Notes under the pieces: generated by a model
Told to the model about the DNA's origin: nothing
Seen by the model: only the letters and a program-made list of their open reading frames with translations
Database searches by the model: none
Part shown: piece by piece, positions 14,353 through 22,505 of the stretch
Position numbering within the stretch: the stretch's first letter is position 1
How the letters are laid out: the number at the start of each line of letters is the position of its first letter
Made by a program: the position numbers and the translations under genes
Source of the DNA: Desulfamplus sp.
Lineage (GTDB): Bacteria > Desulfobacterota > Desulfobacteria > Desulfobacterales > Desulfobacteraceae
Direction of reading: 5' to 3'
Assembly: GCA_015233755.1 (NCBI GenBank)
Contig: JADFXA010000003.1
Span: 1-24,653 of the forward strand
Length of the DNA: 24,653 nucleotides

Positions 14353-16449
14353 ATGAATGCAAAATTACTAAGTTTTGATATTGCAAGGGACAAGATTGGA
14401 ACATTGAATACAAAAGACGAAAATAAAATTTTAACTCAAATAGAGACTCAAACAGAAGAGGTTCTCAGTGAGTTTATTAATGAAATGAACGAATTTTCCA
14501 AAATAACTATGGAAAATTCTTCTGCTAAACAGCAACATTTCTTAAATCAATTGAGTAATGAGTTAAAGATTATTGATGCAAAAAAAGAGTTGTCTGATAC
14601 TCCTATTGAGACAATAGAGAAGATAATTTTTAATATCACCCAAGAAAAGATAGTAGCTGAAAAGGAGAAAAAATTTGCACAAGAGAGAATTCAAGAGCTT
14701 TTAGATACAAAAAAGAGTCTTGAATCAGACTTTAAGAGAATTGAAATTGAAAAAACAGCAGTTGAAAATGAGATAGCTTATGTTGAAAAATCAATTGTAG
14801 AGTTACAGAATGATAGAGAGATTGAGCGCAATAATAATGAAGCTGTAATTAACTCTTTTAAGGTTAAACTTGACGAATATATTAAAATAACAGAAGCAAA
14901 AAGCAGTGAAAATACTCTTCTCAGTAGCCAGAACACACTTCTTAAAGAGAAACTTGAAAACCTAAAAAAAATAAATGCAGATATTGAAGAGCAAAAAAGA
15001 GTTATTTTTTCAGAGCTTAAAATTGCAAAAAAAGAGTTGGAGTTCATTGAAACGAAATTTCTAAGCGAACAAAAACAATTGCATGAGAAGATTAATGAAT
15101 TACAAGAGAAACTTGAATTTGCGCTAAGTGAAGCTGAAATCTTAAAAAAAGATAAGATAAATGTCGAATTTGAAAATATCAAAACACAGAAAGCTCTTGA
15201 AAACTCAAACTTCATTAATCAATCTCTTAAACAAGAACTTGATAATAAAGATGAGTATTTAAAAAATAAAGAATTAGAGATAAGCCGTAAAGAGGCAGAA
15301 ATAAGGGATAAAGATAAGGAGATTAAAAATAGAGAGTCAGAGATAAGAAGAGTCCAAGAAAAATCCTATCAGAATGATGCTATACAGATTAACAAAATTC
15401 ATACCCTTGAAGAGCAGCTAAAGCAAAACAGTGATCGTTATTCTAAGAAAATAAAAGAAGTTGAAGCTAACCTATCTGATTCATTAAATATTGCTAATAT
15501 GATGGAGGTGGAAAAGAATAAGTCATTAGAGGCTGTAAGCAAACTGAAAAAAGAGATGTCTAATCTTGAAAGCCAGCTAAAGATGGCAAAAGACGAGTGC
15601 ATTAGCCTAAATGCTGAAATTGATGACCTTAAATTAAAATTGAGTGAATCACAAAAGCAAAAAGAGTTACTTATTGCAAATAAATTGAACAACACTCTTC
15701 AAATTAAAAGAGATAACTATATAGAAAAGAGACCGGATAAGATATTCTCTATAAAATCTGCATACATAGCCGCTGCTATAGCAATTATAATTATTACAGG
15801 ATATTTAACATTTAGGAACTATTATCACTCTCCAATGGTTCAAAAGCAGAAAGAGCTAACAGAAAGAATAACGGGATTAAATGCTCAGTTGGAGATTAAG
15901 AGAAAATATATAGACTCAATAACTATAGATAAGAGTCGGTTAACAGATAAAATTGATATGCTGACTAAGCAGATTAACTCGTTGCAGGATAATATAAAAA
16001 AGGCAGAAGCAACCAATGCTAATTCTCCAACTATATCGCCACCTGTCATACCTGTAGAGAATCAGCTGATTGAAAGTGTATATTTTAATTCTGGCAACAG
16101 TAATCTAAGTGATCAAGAGATATATAAAATAAAGTCAATAGCTGAAAAGTATAATGGGAATCCTTATATCTCTATACGTCTTGAAGGGCATACAGATGAT
16201 AAGATGTTCCGTTTTCCTCTGTTTCATCAATATAGTAACAACCTTGATCTGTCAGTTGCAAGAGCAGCAGAAGTATCAAGATTATTAGTTCAATATGGAA
16301 TGGATACAAGCCAAATAAGTATTGTTGGACTTAGCGATATGTATCCTCTTGCTCCGAATGATAATCCAGAGAATAGAGAAAAAAACAGACGTGTTGAGAT
16401 TAAAATAACAGATAGTCGAAGCGCTGAAAAAATAAGTAAAAAAAGATAG
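14353..16449 (+). CDS. coiled-coil protein with one membrane span and periplasmic OmpA domain
   Basis: A 698-residue bitopic inner-membrane protein. Residues about 90-440 are long coiled coil. A single span lies at about 470-488 (AYIAAAIAIIIITGYLTF), preceded by basic residues, so the coil should be cytoplasmic. A second short coil (about 495-555) and a Pro-rich linker lead to an OmpA/MotB-type peptidoglycan-binding domain (about 576-690): VYFNSGNSNLS, GHTDD (612-616), LSVARA (Arg637), and NRRVEIKI (678 onward). Asp615 and Arg637 correspond to the diaminopimelate-binding pair known in OmpA-like domains, but with about seven extra residues between them. The layout matches a MotB-like anchor with an unusually long cytoplasmic rod. 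It is 25 bases after the other coiled-coil gene; ribosome-binding site weak. The exact partner and role are unknown. Confidence 0.88.
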   Translation: MNAKLLSFDIARDKIGTLNTKDENKILTQIETQTEEVLSEFINEMNEFSKITMENSSAKQQHFLNQLSNELKIIDAKKELSDTPIETIEKIIFNITQEKIVAEKEKKFAQERIQELLDTKKSLESDFKRIEIEKTAVENEIAYVEKSIVELQNDREIERNNNEAVINSFKVKLDEYIKITEAKSSENTLLSSQNTLLKEKLENLKKINADIEEQKRVIFSELKIAKKELEFIETKFLSEQKQLHEKINELQEKLEFALSEAEILKKDKINVEFENIKTQKALENSNFINQSLKQELDNKDEYLKNKELEISRKEAEIRDKDKEIKNRESEIRRVQEKSYQNDAIQINKIHTLEEQLKQNSDRYSKKIKEVEANLSDSLNIANMMEVEKNKSLEAVSKLKKEMSNLESQLKMAKDECISLNAEIDDLKLKLSESQKQKELLIANKLNNTLQIKRDNYIEKRPDKIFSIKSAYIAAAIAIIIITGYLTFRNYYHSPMVQKQKELTERITGLNAQLEIKRKYIDSITIDKSRLTDKIDMLTKQINSLQDNIKKAEATNANSPTISPPVIPVENQLIESVYFNSGNSNLSDQEIYKIKSIAEKYNGNPYISIRLEGHTDDKMFRFPLFHQYSNNLDLSVARAAEVSRLLVQYGMDTSQISIVGLSDMYPLAPNDNPENREKNRRVEIKITDSRSAEKISKKR

Positions 16450-16515
16450 AATTTAACAATACATAGTAATTAGATTTATAGGTTAAATATGCGCAGAATG
16501 GCCACTTTAAATTGA

Positions 16516-17169
16516 TCAGCTTAGCAGCTTCCAAACAAATATATTTTCAGCTATCTTTTCATCTATTGCAAGTTCTGTATTCTCATACTTGATGCAAAAT
16601 GCTGGTTTTTTACGGTGCAATGTAACAACTACACCTGGATTTAGTCCAAAAGAGATGAGCTGGTGTAAATTGGAGTGGTTACCTGGCTTTATGTAGGTTA
16701 TCTTTCCTTGTTCCCCCGGCTTTAGTTCATTTAAGCTTACAACAGTATTGGCAACCTGTTTGAGACCATTATGGCAACATCTTCCTTTAGGAATTGGTCT
16801 TCCATCAGGACAAATTTCGGGGTGTCCAAGCAATGTGCAAATTGACTCTTCAACTTCTGGCACAAGATAATGCTCAACCTGACAAGCGACTCTCTCCATT
16901 TCGCTGTTTTTAAGTTTCAAGATACTTGACATAAGGACTTCTGCAAGTCTGTGTCTTCTCATTATGTTCTCTGCAAGCTCTTTACCCTTGCTTGAAAAAA
17001 GAATCGTATTTTTATTTCTTATAATTAGACCCATAGATTCCAATTCAGCAAGGTCTTCATCTATAAATTCTATTGCACACCGCTTTTTTATCTCATCAAT
17101 TGAGAACTTTTTATTCTCTTCAGCAGTCCACATTGCTTCAAGTATTTCGTCGTGTTTTTCTTTTAACAT
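16516..17169 (-). CDS. DtxR-family iron-dependent repressor fused to a FeoA (SH3-like) domain
   Basis: A 217-residue metal sensor. An N-terminal winged helix (about 1-65) leads to a dimerisation/metal-binding domain: RRHRLAEVL (His73, Glu77) and CQVEH (Cys96, Glu99, His100), the pattern of iron-type DtxR proteins rather than the Glu found in MntR. A Cys cluster ICPDGRPIPKGRCC (120, 131, 132) follows. The C-terminus (about 143-217) is a FeoA-like SH3 domain (LNELKPGEQGKITYI...GLNPGVVVTLHRK). It probably represses iron uptake when Fe2+ is plentiful and may also replace a separate FeoA, as no feoA gene is present. It follows feoB by under 70 bases. I chose ATG at 17169 because family members start this way and GAGG lies upstream; TTG at 17187 is a longer alternative. 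Confidence 0.88.
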   Translation of the reverse strand: MLKEKHDEILEAMWTAEENKKFSIDEIKKRCAIEFIDEDLAELESMGLIIRNKNTILFSSKGKELAENIMRRHRLAEVLMSSILKLKNSEMERVACQVEHYLVPEVEESICTLLGHPEICPDGRPIPKGRCCHNGLKQVANTVVSLNELKPGEQGKITYIKPGNHSNLHQLISFGLNPGVVVTLHRKKPAFCIKYENTELAIDEKIAENIFVWKLLS

Positions 17170-17235
17170 ATCAATTATTAACCTCAAGCTCTATTTTCAA
17201 TTTATAGAAAGGGAATGTCAGTTGAATAGATGTGA

Positions 17236-19320
17236 TTATGAAAATGTAATACCAAAAGCCAAACAGGTATAATTAACAACGCTGCCAATTATAAAAGCAT
17301 ACACAATAACAGTTCCCATAATTACCGTTCCTATCTTTATTCCACGCTCTTTAAAAAGAACAATAATTGCATTAATGCAAGGTGCTATAAATGTCATAAC
17401 AAGAAGATTTACTACAAGCTGGAGGTTTGTATAAGCATATCGTAAATGCTCTAATTCTGCTGCACCGCTCTCTCTACGTATCATTGTCTTAATAAATACC
17501 TGAATACTTTGCTCAGGAAGTCCCAATATTTGGTGAATAAGAGGTCCTAAATATTTTTCAACCACCGAAAGCCCTCCTGCCCTTTGAAAGAGAAATATAG
17601 CAATTGAAGCATAAACAAATACGGGAACCGCCTCTCTCATAAAATGGTGGGATTTTCTTGCAGCCATCTTTATAACAGCCAATGGTTTAGGAATTCTCAT
17701 AACAGGTATTTCCATTATAAAATAAGATCGGCTGCCTGATACAACCTTATTTGCTAAGTAACCGGCAATAAATATCTGTGAAAATATGATTCCAAAAACA
17801 GTTATGGTGGCAGAAAACGGCATTCTTTCAAGTATAACCAACATAACAGCTATAAGAGGAGCACATGGCATACATAAAAAAATCAGAAAAGATGCAATGT
17901 TTTTCTCTTTTTCACTGTTTAGCATTCTTGTTGTAAGAAGAGCCATAGTAATACATGAAAAGCCCATAACTATAGGTATTACTCCCTTACCATTTAGACC
18001 AATTTGTTTAAAAACTTTATCTAAAAGAATGGAAATGCGTGGTAAATAACCTGAATCTTCAAGTATCCCAAATGCTATATAAAAACAGAATATAACTGGC
18101 AGGACAAGCCCCAATGCTAAAAAGACACCTGTAGGAAGAACTCCAAAATCAGGGTCAATTATCATATCTCGGAGAAACTGACTTGGAATTAACAGAATAT
18201 ATTTGGTTATAAATGGGATTAAAATATTCTCAAACAAAAGGCTGTTTATCGAATCAACGAGAAAAGTTGCCGCAAATGTGCCAACAAAAAGATATAAAAG
18301 CGCAGTAACGCAAATTGCAATTGGAATACCCGTTGATAGCTGAGTACACCAATCTCCAAATGTTAGAATAAATGAATTCTTAGTAGGAAGCTCACTTTTA
18401 ATTACTTGATTTGCAATAAGTGCTGCCTCTTTATGGTATAAATTTTCAAGATATACCTCTATCGATGACGAACTATCTTCCCTATATTCATGGACAACGT
18501 GTTGCAGCTGCTCAAGGATTACATTTCCACAACATTGTGATATATATGATTCAACACATTTATCTTCTGTAAGCAGCAAAAGAGCCAAAGCTCTTGGGGA
18601 AATATCTCCTGCTGGAACAAGTTTTTCAACAAGTTCAATAAACTCTTCAATTCTATCTGAATATCTAAACCTTAGTTGAGAAGTTTTAGTTTTATCAAAA
18701 TTTAGTTGAGCAGGTTGTACAGTAGTAGTTCCCCCCCCAGTAAAAGAGCTGTGAAACGGTTTTATTTGAACCGGCTTAATATGCCTTAATAATGCTCTTA
18801 ACTTTTCAATCCCAATACCTTCTCTTGCAATAGTTGTGCAAACTTCAATACCAAGAAGATCAGATAACTTTGCAATATCAATTTCAATTCCCCTTGAAGA
18901 AGCCTCATCAATCATATTTATATCAAGAATCATTGGCAGACCATACTCTGCAAATTGCAGAGCTATGGCTATTGATCTTTTCAAATTTTTGGCATCTGCA
19001 ACAAGAAGAATTCCTTTCACTTTTTTTCTTGTTTTAGGTATCAATAAAATATCTCTTGATGCACGTTCGTCTTCATTTGATGAAAAAATTGAATATATTC
19101 CAGGAGTATCATAGATTGTTCCACCTAATCCCTGTATATAACCACTCTTAATATCTACAGTTGTTCCTGGAATATTTGTAGCATGTGATTTCACACTAGT
19201 TAGATGTTCAAAGATAGTTGATTTTCCAGCATTTATATTTCCTAAAATAACATAGTCGGTTCTGTTTTCTGATGTTATTTTACTCTCTTTCAGGTCATAA
19301 GTTATCTTATTGTTTTGCAT
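17236..19320 (-). CDS. feoB: ferrous iron transporter FeoB
   Basis: A 694-residue inner-membrane Fe2+ transporter with an N-terminal G-protein domain: G1 GNINAGKST (27-35), G2 Thr near 54 (PGTTVD), G3 DTPG (71-74), G4 NMID (135-138), G5 near TTIAREG. A helical linker (about 210-305) leads to the two-Gate membrane part, with GFSCITMALLTTRMLNSEKE and CMPCAPL in the first Gate and APCINAI in the second; Cys residues are retained but residues around them are diverged from classical GCxVPAI/MPCSARLP. RRESGAAEL is a recognisable FeoB block. No fused C-terminal FeoC is present. A run of eight G (coding strand) lies after the G domain. The downstream DtxR-FeoA gene probably shares the transcript, giving feedback control by iron. 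Confidence 0.95.
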   Translation of the reverse strand: MQNNKITYDLKESKITSENRTDYVILGNINAGKSTIFEHLTSVKSHATNIPGTTVDIKSGYIQGLGGTIYDTPGIYSIFSSNEDERASRDILLIPKTRKKVKGILLVADAKNLKRSIAIALQFAEYGLPMILDINMIDEASSRGIEIDIAKLSDLLGIEVCTTIAREGIGIEKLRALLRHIKPVQIKPFHSSFTGGGTTTVQPAQLNFDKTKTSQLRFRYSDRIEEFIELVEKLVPAGDISPRALALLLLTEDKCVESYISQCCGNVILEQLQHVVHEYREDSSSSIEVYLENLYHKEAALIANQVIKSELPTKNSFILTFGDWCTQLSTGIPIAICVTALLYLFVGTFAATFLVDSINSLLFENILIPFITKYILLIPSQFLRDMIIDPDFGVLPTGVFLALGLVLPVIFCFYIAFGILEDSGYLPRISILLDKVFKQIGLNGKGVIPIVMGFSCITMALLTTRMLNSEKEKNIASFLIFLCMPCAPLIAVMLVILERMPFSATITVFGIIFSQIFIAGYLANKVVSGSRSYFIMEIPVMRIPKPLAVIKMAARKSHHFMREAVPVFVYASIAIFLFQRAGGLSVVEKYLGPLIHQILGLPEQSIQVFIKTMIRRESGAAELEHLRYAYTNLQLVVNLLVMTFIAPCINAIIVLFKERGIKIGTVIMGTVIVYAFIIGSVVNYTCLAFGITFS
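18731..18738 (-). repeat. G(8) homopolymer within feoB
   Basis: Eight consecutive C on the + strand (G on the coding strand) encode Gly195-Gly197 in the linker after the G domain. In such AT-rich DNA this run is conspicuous. Slippage by one base would frameshift feoB just after residue 197 and leave only the soluble GTPase part. Confidence 0.8.
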
Positions 19321-19522
19321 TTAATTTCCTAACCAGTCAAATTTAAGGTATTAAAATTGGTGCTGGGGTTATAGTCCCATTATAATCTCTTTTTCAATAG
19401 ATAAGTTTTTAATATAAATTCTTCTTGATTTACTATAACTCTAATAAAGAGCTTTTGATTTTTATCTTCTAATATAAGATAATGCTCATAACATCGTGTA
19501 ACATAAATTAATGGAGGATATA
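19321..19522. promoter_or_regulatory. divergent promoter region between feoB and the kinase/PAP2/actin-like operon
   Basis: ATTATAAT at 19379-19386 provides TATAAT on both strands. On the + strand TATAAT (19381-19386) is preceded at 18 bases by TTGGTG (19357-19362), a reasonable sigma-70-type promoter for the rightward operon. Leftward, TATAAT (19384-19379) lacks a good -35. I found no convincing DtxR or Fur box by eye. Confidence 0.4.
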
Positions 19523-20431
19523 ATGGGAAATATATTGAAAAAAATTTCAAAAAATATATTTAAAAATACATCAAAAGAGGAGGTTGGAGAATTGGTTTTT
19601 ACGGCTGGATTCTCTTTTATTAGAAATATTCTAAACAAAAGAGGTATTAATAAAAATATACAGTTTCTTATTGAGTCCTATTTGTTAGATCAGGGTGAAA
19701 AGATAGATATTCCTGAAAAAGTGATGAAAGAAGCAGTTAAAATAAAAGATTTTTTTACCAAAGAAGGCCTTTTCCCTAAACAAATTGCCATTGATGGTGT
19801 TCCTGGAAGTGGCAAGAGTTCATTGAGCCGTGCACTTGGAAAAATTCTTGATATGAAACCAGTATCTCTTGACCACTATAACATGAATAAATCTATAAAT
19901 TTCATATCAAAGCCAGCTATTTTTGAGCATCATCGACTATTAAGAACTCAAGAGATTGATAGTTTTGACGCAATAATCTATATTGATGAACCCGTTGAAA
20001 ATTCAAAGGAAAAAATATTGCAAAGAAAACGAGGTTCATATCTTGTTGATATAATGAATTTTGATCTTATGAAAAAAATTGGAAAAAGAGCCTTCCAACT
20101 TGCTGATGGTATTTTTTATCAAGTACCTGACACTTTTATTAAAGTTAAAATTAGAAAAGGTGAAAGTTATAATATGCTTAAACATATTTCAGATGAACTT
20201 AAACTATCTGAGGTTAAACCATTACAGCAATTATATACAGGAGAGAATTTATCACATAAAATGAACACTATGGCTAAAGAATCCTTAATTTTCATACTTG
20301 AAGAGGGAAAAGCAAGAAAAGGCTTTACAGCATACCTAAATACTGCTGCATATGAGAAAGAGTTTATTGGCGCTATTAAAGAGGCTATTTATAACAATAA
20401 AAAATTTAAAATATCATCTGGAAAGATTTAA
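19523..20431 (+). CDS. P-loop NTPase, nucleoside/uridine-kinase-like
   Basis: A 302-residue soluble protein. An N-terminal helical part (about 1-80) precedes a P-loop kinase-like core: strand plus Walker A QIAIDGVPGSGKSSLSRAL (GxxxxGKS at 92-99), then PVSLDHYN as in the acidic substrate-binding strand of uridine/adenylate-kinase-type enzymes. YIDEPVENSKEKILQRKRGSY (about 153-173) holds Asp/Glu and an Arg/Lys-rich stretch that could be a second acidic strand and lid. The substrate is unknown. The ribosome-binding site GGAGG (19514-19518) is placed for ATG 19523, not for the ATG at 19511 that overlaps it. A PAP2 phosphatase gene begins 7 bases after its stop, so a kinase/phosphatase pair acting on one substrate, perhaps a lipid or polyprenyl phosphate, is a reasonable guess only. 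Confidence 0.72.
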   Translation: MGNILKKISKNIFKNTSKEEVGELVFTAGFSFIRNILNKRGINKNIQFLIESYLLDQGEKIDIPEKVMKEAVKIKDFFTKEGLFPKQIAIDGVPGSGKSSLSRALGKILDMKPVSLDHYNMNKSINFISKPAIFEHHRLLRTQEIDSFDAIIYIDEPVENSKEKILQRKRGSYLVDIMNFDLMKKIGKRAFQLADGIFYQVPDTFIKVKIRKGESYNMLKHISDELKLSEVKPLQQLYTGENLSHKMNTMAKESLIFILEEGKARKGFTAYLNTAAYEKEFIGAIKEAIYNNKKFKISSGKI

Positions 20432-20438
20432 AACGTGA

Positions 20439-21077
20439 GTGAACTTGGTAAAATTTATTAACTTAATACAAAATTTTATTTGGATGCGTAAGATAAAAAA
20501 GATTGACCATGAAATATCAGAAAAATTATCCCCCTTATATTTTATGAAACCAATTTCTGTTATTATGAATATTATAAGTTTGAGTTGTTCGTGGACAATC
20601 TGTTTTCCTTTATATTTTTTGATTTTATTGATAACTATTTATAATAATTATGATAAACAGTCTGTTTTAATCTTTTACCACCTTGCTACAGCAGAAATTA
20701 TTCAACTATCAATAATTGTTCCGTTAAGATATTTAGTTAGAAGACCAAGACCCGTTCCTGATCTTCCGTTCACATTTCTTGAAAAATGGAAGTTATATCC
20801 TTTTTGGAAAATATATGCATTTCTTGAAGGGTGGAATCGATACTCTTTTCCATCTCTTCACGCCTCAAGAGCATTCCTACTTTGTATAATTATATATAAT
20901 GGACTTGCTATTTATAACATGAATGGTATTATTTATCTCGTTTCCCTGATTTTTGCATCACTAACTGTATCTTTTAGTCGTTTAGTTCTTCAAAGACATT
21001 TTTTATCAGATGTAATCACAGGGGCAGTGGTCGGAATAACATCTTCTTTTGCAACACTTAAATATTGTTTTCTATAA
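20439..21077 (+). CDS. PAP2-family membrane phosphatase
   Basis: A 212-residue multi-span membrane enzyme with all three motifs of the PAP2 / phosphatidic acid phosphatase superfamily: C1 RYLVRRPRP (97-105, with Arg in place of the usual first Lys), C2 FPSLHAS (catalytic-site His141), and C3 SRLVLQRHFLSD (Ser180, Arg181, nucleophile His187, Asp191). Members remove phosphate from lipid phosphates such as phosphatidate, phosphatidylglycerol phosphate or undecaprenyl pyrophosphate on the outer face of the inner membrane. The start is GTG at 20439; ATG 20484 is an alternative. It is 7 bases after the P-loop gene and 58 bases before the actin-like gene, in the same orientation, most likely in one operon. 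Confidence 0.88.
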   Translation: MNLVKFINLIQNFIWMRKIKKIDHEISEKLSPLYFMKPISVIMNIISLSCSWTICFPLYFLILLITIYNNYDKQSVLIFYHLATAEIIQLSIIVPLRYLVRRPRPVPDLPFTFLEKWKLYPFWKIYAFLEGWNRYSFPSLHASRAFLLCIIIYNGLAIYNMNGIIYLVSLIFASLTVSFSRLVLQRHFLSDVITGAVVGITSSFATLKYCFL

Positions 21078-21135
21078 TGTTTTTTAGCGGATTTTATTAC
21101 CGCAGATAATTTATAAATATGGAGGTAAAGAGATA

Positions 21136-22320
21136 ATGGCAACAGACAGAACAACTCTTCAGGAGCGTTTGGAGGCTCTGAAGAGGGCTGAAGCAGGCAG
21201 CGATGCCATGATGGAAAATGATAAAAAAGAGTTTAATCTTGAAAGCAGAATGGCACAAGCTGAACAAGCTCTAAAAAAAGAGGTTCGAAGCAGAGAGAGA
21301 GAAGAGGGAGAAGTTGCAGAAGCACCGTCAGGACCTGTGGGACTTGATATTGGAACAAGCCATGTAATTGTTGCCCAAAATGAGAGAAGATATATTAAAA
21401 CAACTAAACAGTTAAACGCCTTTTTCACAATTCCACACTCAAAATTTGCAAGAAATATCTTAGTCAAAAATGATGTGTTTTTCTTTGAACAAGATGGACT
21501 TTATTATATCGTTGGATATTCTGCTGAAAATTTTGCAAATATGTTTGATACTGACACAAAAAGATCAATCAAACAAGGACTTCTTTGTTCAGATGAGAAA
21601 GAGGGTATCACTGTTATCCAGGCAATTATCTTATCGTTAATTCAAAAACCCAAAAGACTTGGCGAAACCTTATGCTTTGGGGTTCCTGGTGAGCCAATTG
21701 ATGGACTTGGTTCAGTAACATACCATGAATCTATCATAAAGATGTTCATAAGTAGAATGGGATTTACGCCGATATCTATTAACGAGGGTATGGCTGTTGT
21801 TCTCTCTGAGCTTGCCGAGCATGACTACACAGGTATTGGAATCAGTATTGGTGGTGGAATGTGCAATGTATGTCTTTCATATTTATCTTTTCCTGTTATT
21901 ACCTACAGCATTCAGATAGGAGGAGATTATATTGACAGTTCAGCAGGTGCAGTTGTAGGAATCCCAGCAACTAAGGTAAAATTTATAAAAGAGAGAGAGT
22001 TCTCATTAATTACTAAACCAAAAGATCGTTTAACAACTGCTCTTAACATTTTCTATGACGAACTTATCCAAAAACTCCAAAAGAGTATGGAACGTATATT
22101 ATCCGCCTCTAATCAAATTCCAATGATTTCAAAACCTATCCCTATTGTTTTAAGCGGAGGCACTGCAATGCCTGAAGGATTTACAGAGAAATTTCAAAAA
22201 TCTCTGTCGCAAGTTCGTCTTCCAGTTGATATTTCATCTGTCCATCTTGCAGAAGACCCCTTGAATACAACTGCTAAAGGAGCTTTGATAATGGCTATGA
22301 CCGAGGAGATTCAAGAGTAA
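21136..22320 (+). CDS. actin-like (actin/Hsp70-fold) ATPase with N-terminal helical extension
   Basis: A 394-residue protein. Residues 1-62 form a charged helical extension (LQERLEALKRAE, RMAQAEQALKKEVRSRERE). The actin fold follows: phosphate-1 GLDIGTSH (69-76), connect-1-like NEGMAV (216-221), phosphate-2 region GIGISIGGGMCNV (233-245), and adenosine motif LSGGTAMPEGF (339-349). Size and motif order fit bacterial actins such as MreB, MamK, Alp or PilM, but it is not clearly any of these. In the phosphate-2 motif the usual Asp (DIGGGTT) is Ser, which may slow or abolish hydrolysis. The ribosome-binding site is excellent (GGAGG). It follows PAP2 by 58 bases. A role as a filament or as a PilM-like adaptor in a membrane complex is possible; function unknown. 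Confidence 0.78.
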   Translation: MATDRTTLQERLEALKRAEAGSDAMMENDKKEFNLESRMAQAEQALKKEVRSREREEGEVAEAPSGPVGLDIGTSHVIVAQNERRYIKTTKQLNAFFTIPHSKFARNILVKNDVFFFEQDGLYYIVGYSAENFANMFDTDTKRSIKQGLLCSDEKEGITVIQAIILSLIQKPKRLGETLCFGVPGEPIDGLGSVTYHESIIKMFISRMGFTPISINEGMAVVLSELAEHDYTGIGISIGGGMCNVCLSYLSFPVITYSIQIGGDYIDSSAGAVVGIPATKVKFIKEREFSLITKPKDRLTTALNIFYDELIQKLQKSMERILSASNQIPMISKPIPIVLSGGTAMPEGFTEKFQKSLSQVRLPVDISSVHLAEDPLNTTAKGALIMAMTEEIQE

Positions 22321-22505
22321 TTAGCACCTGATAACCTGTTTCTATTTCAGGATATAAGCGGACTTGTTTTATATTTGAGTCTTTTGAGCAGATATATTTT
22401 AAAAGTTGCTTGTGGTATCTGGTATGTATTTTGCAGTTTTTTTTACTCAGTAAAAATGAGTATTTGTTTAAACTTCAAATTATGTATATCAGAGGAGGAT
22501 TTATC
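22321..22505 (+). promoter_or_regulatory. 185-bp leader with two mutually exclusive hairpins
   Basis: Within 22440-22462 two stems share bases: TTTTTAC/GTAAAAA (22440-22446 with 22450-22456, 3-base loop) and TACTCA/TGAGTA (22444-22449 with 22457-22462, 7-base loop). Only one can form at a time. They sit about 30 bases before the GGAGG of the flavoprotein gene, so the choice might affect its expression. No terminator U-tract or promoter is clear. Confidence 0.35.

Noticed and set aside
13193..15695. Open frames on the minus strand opposite the coiled-coil genes
   Set aside because: They are Ser/Phe/Leu-rich mirror images of Lys/Glu/Leu codons in AT-rich DNA, lack ribosome-binding sites and overlap well-supported genes.
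19511..19522. ATG 19511 as start of the P-loop protein
   Set aside because: The ATG overlaps the GGAGG that is correctly spaced for ATG 19523.
19321..19522. DtxR/IdeR or Fur operator upstream of feoB
   Set aside because: I found only short partial dyads and no 19-base site close to the known consensus of either regulator.
21136..22320. MamK, i.e. part of a magnetosome gene cluster, given the nearby feoB
   Set aside because: No mam or mad gene is in the window, and the motif details (Ser in phosphate-2, N-terminal helix) do not match MamK. Nearness to feoB alone is weak evidence.
22410..22505. N-terminal extension of the flavoprotein from ATG 22410
   Set aside because: The 32 extra residues are hydrophobic and unlike the family; a strong AGAGGAGG lies directly before GTG 22506.
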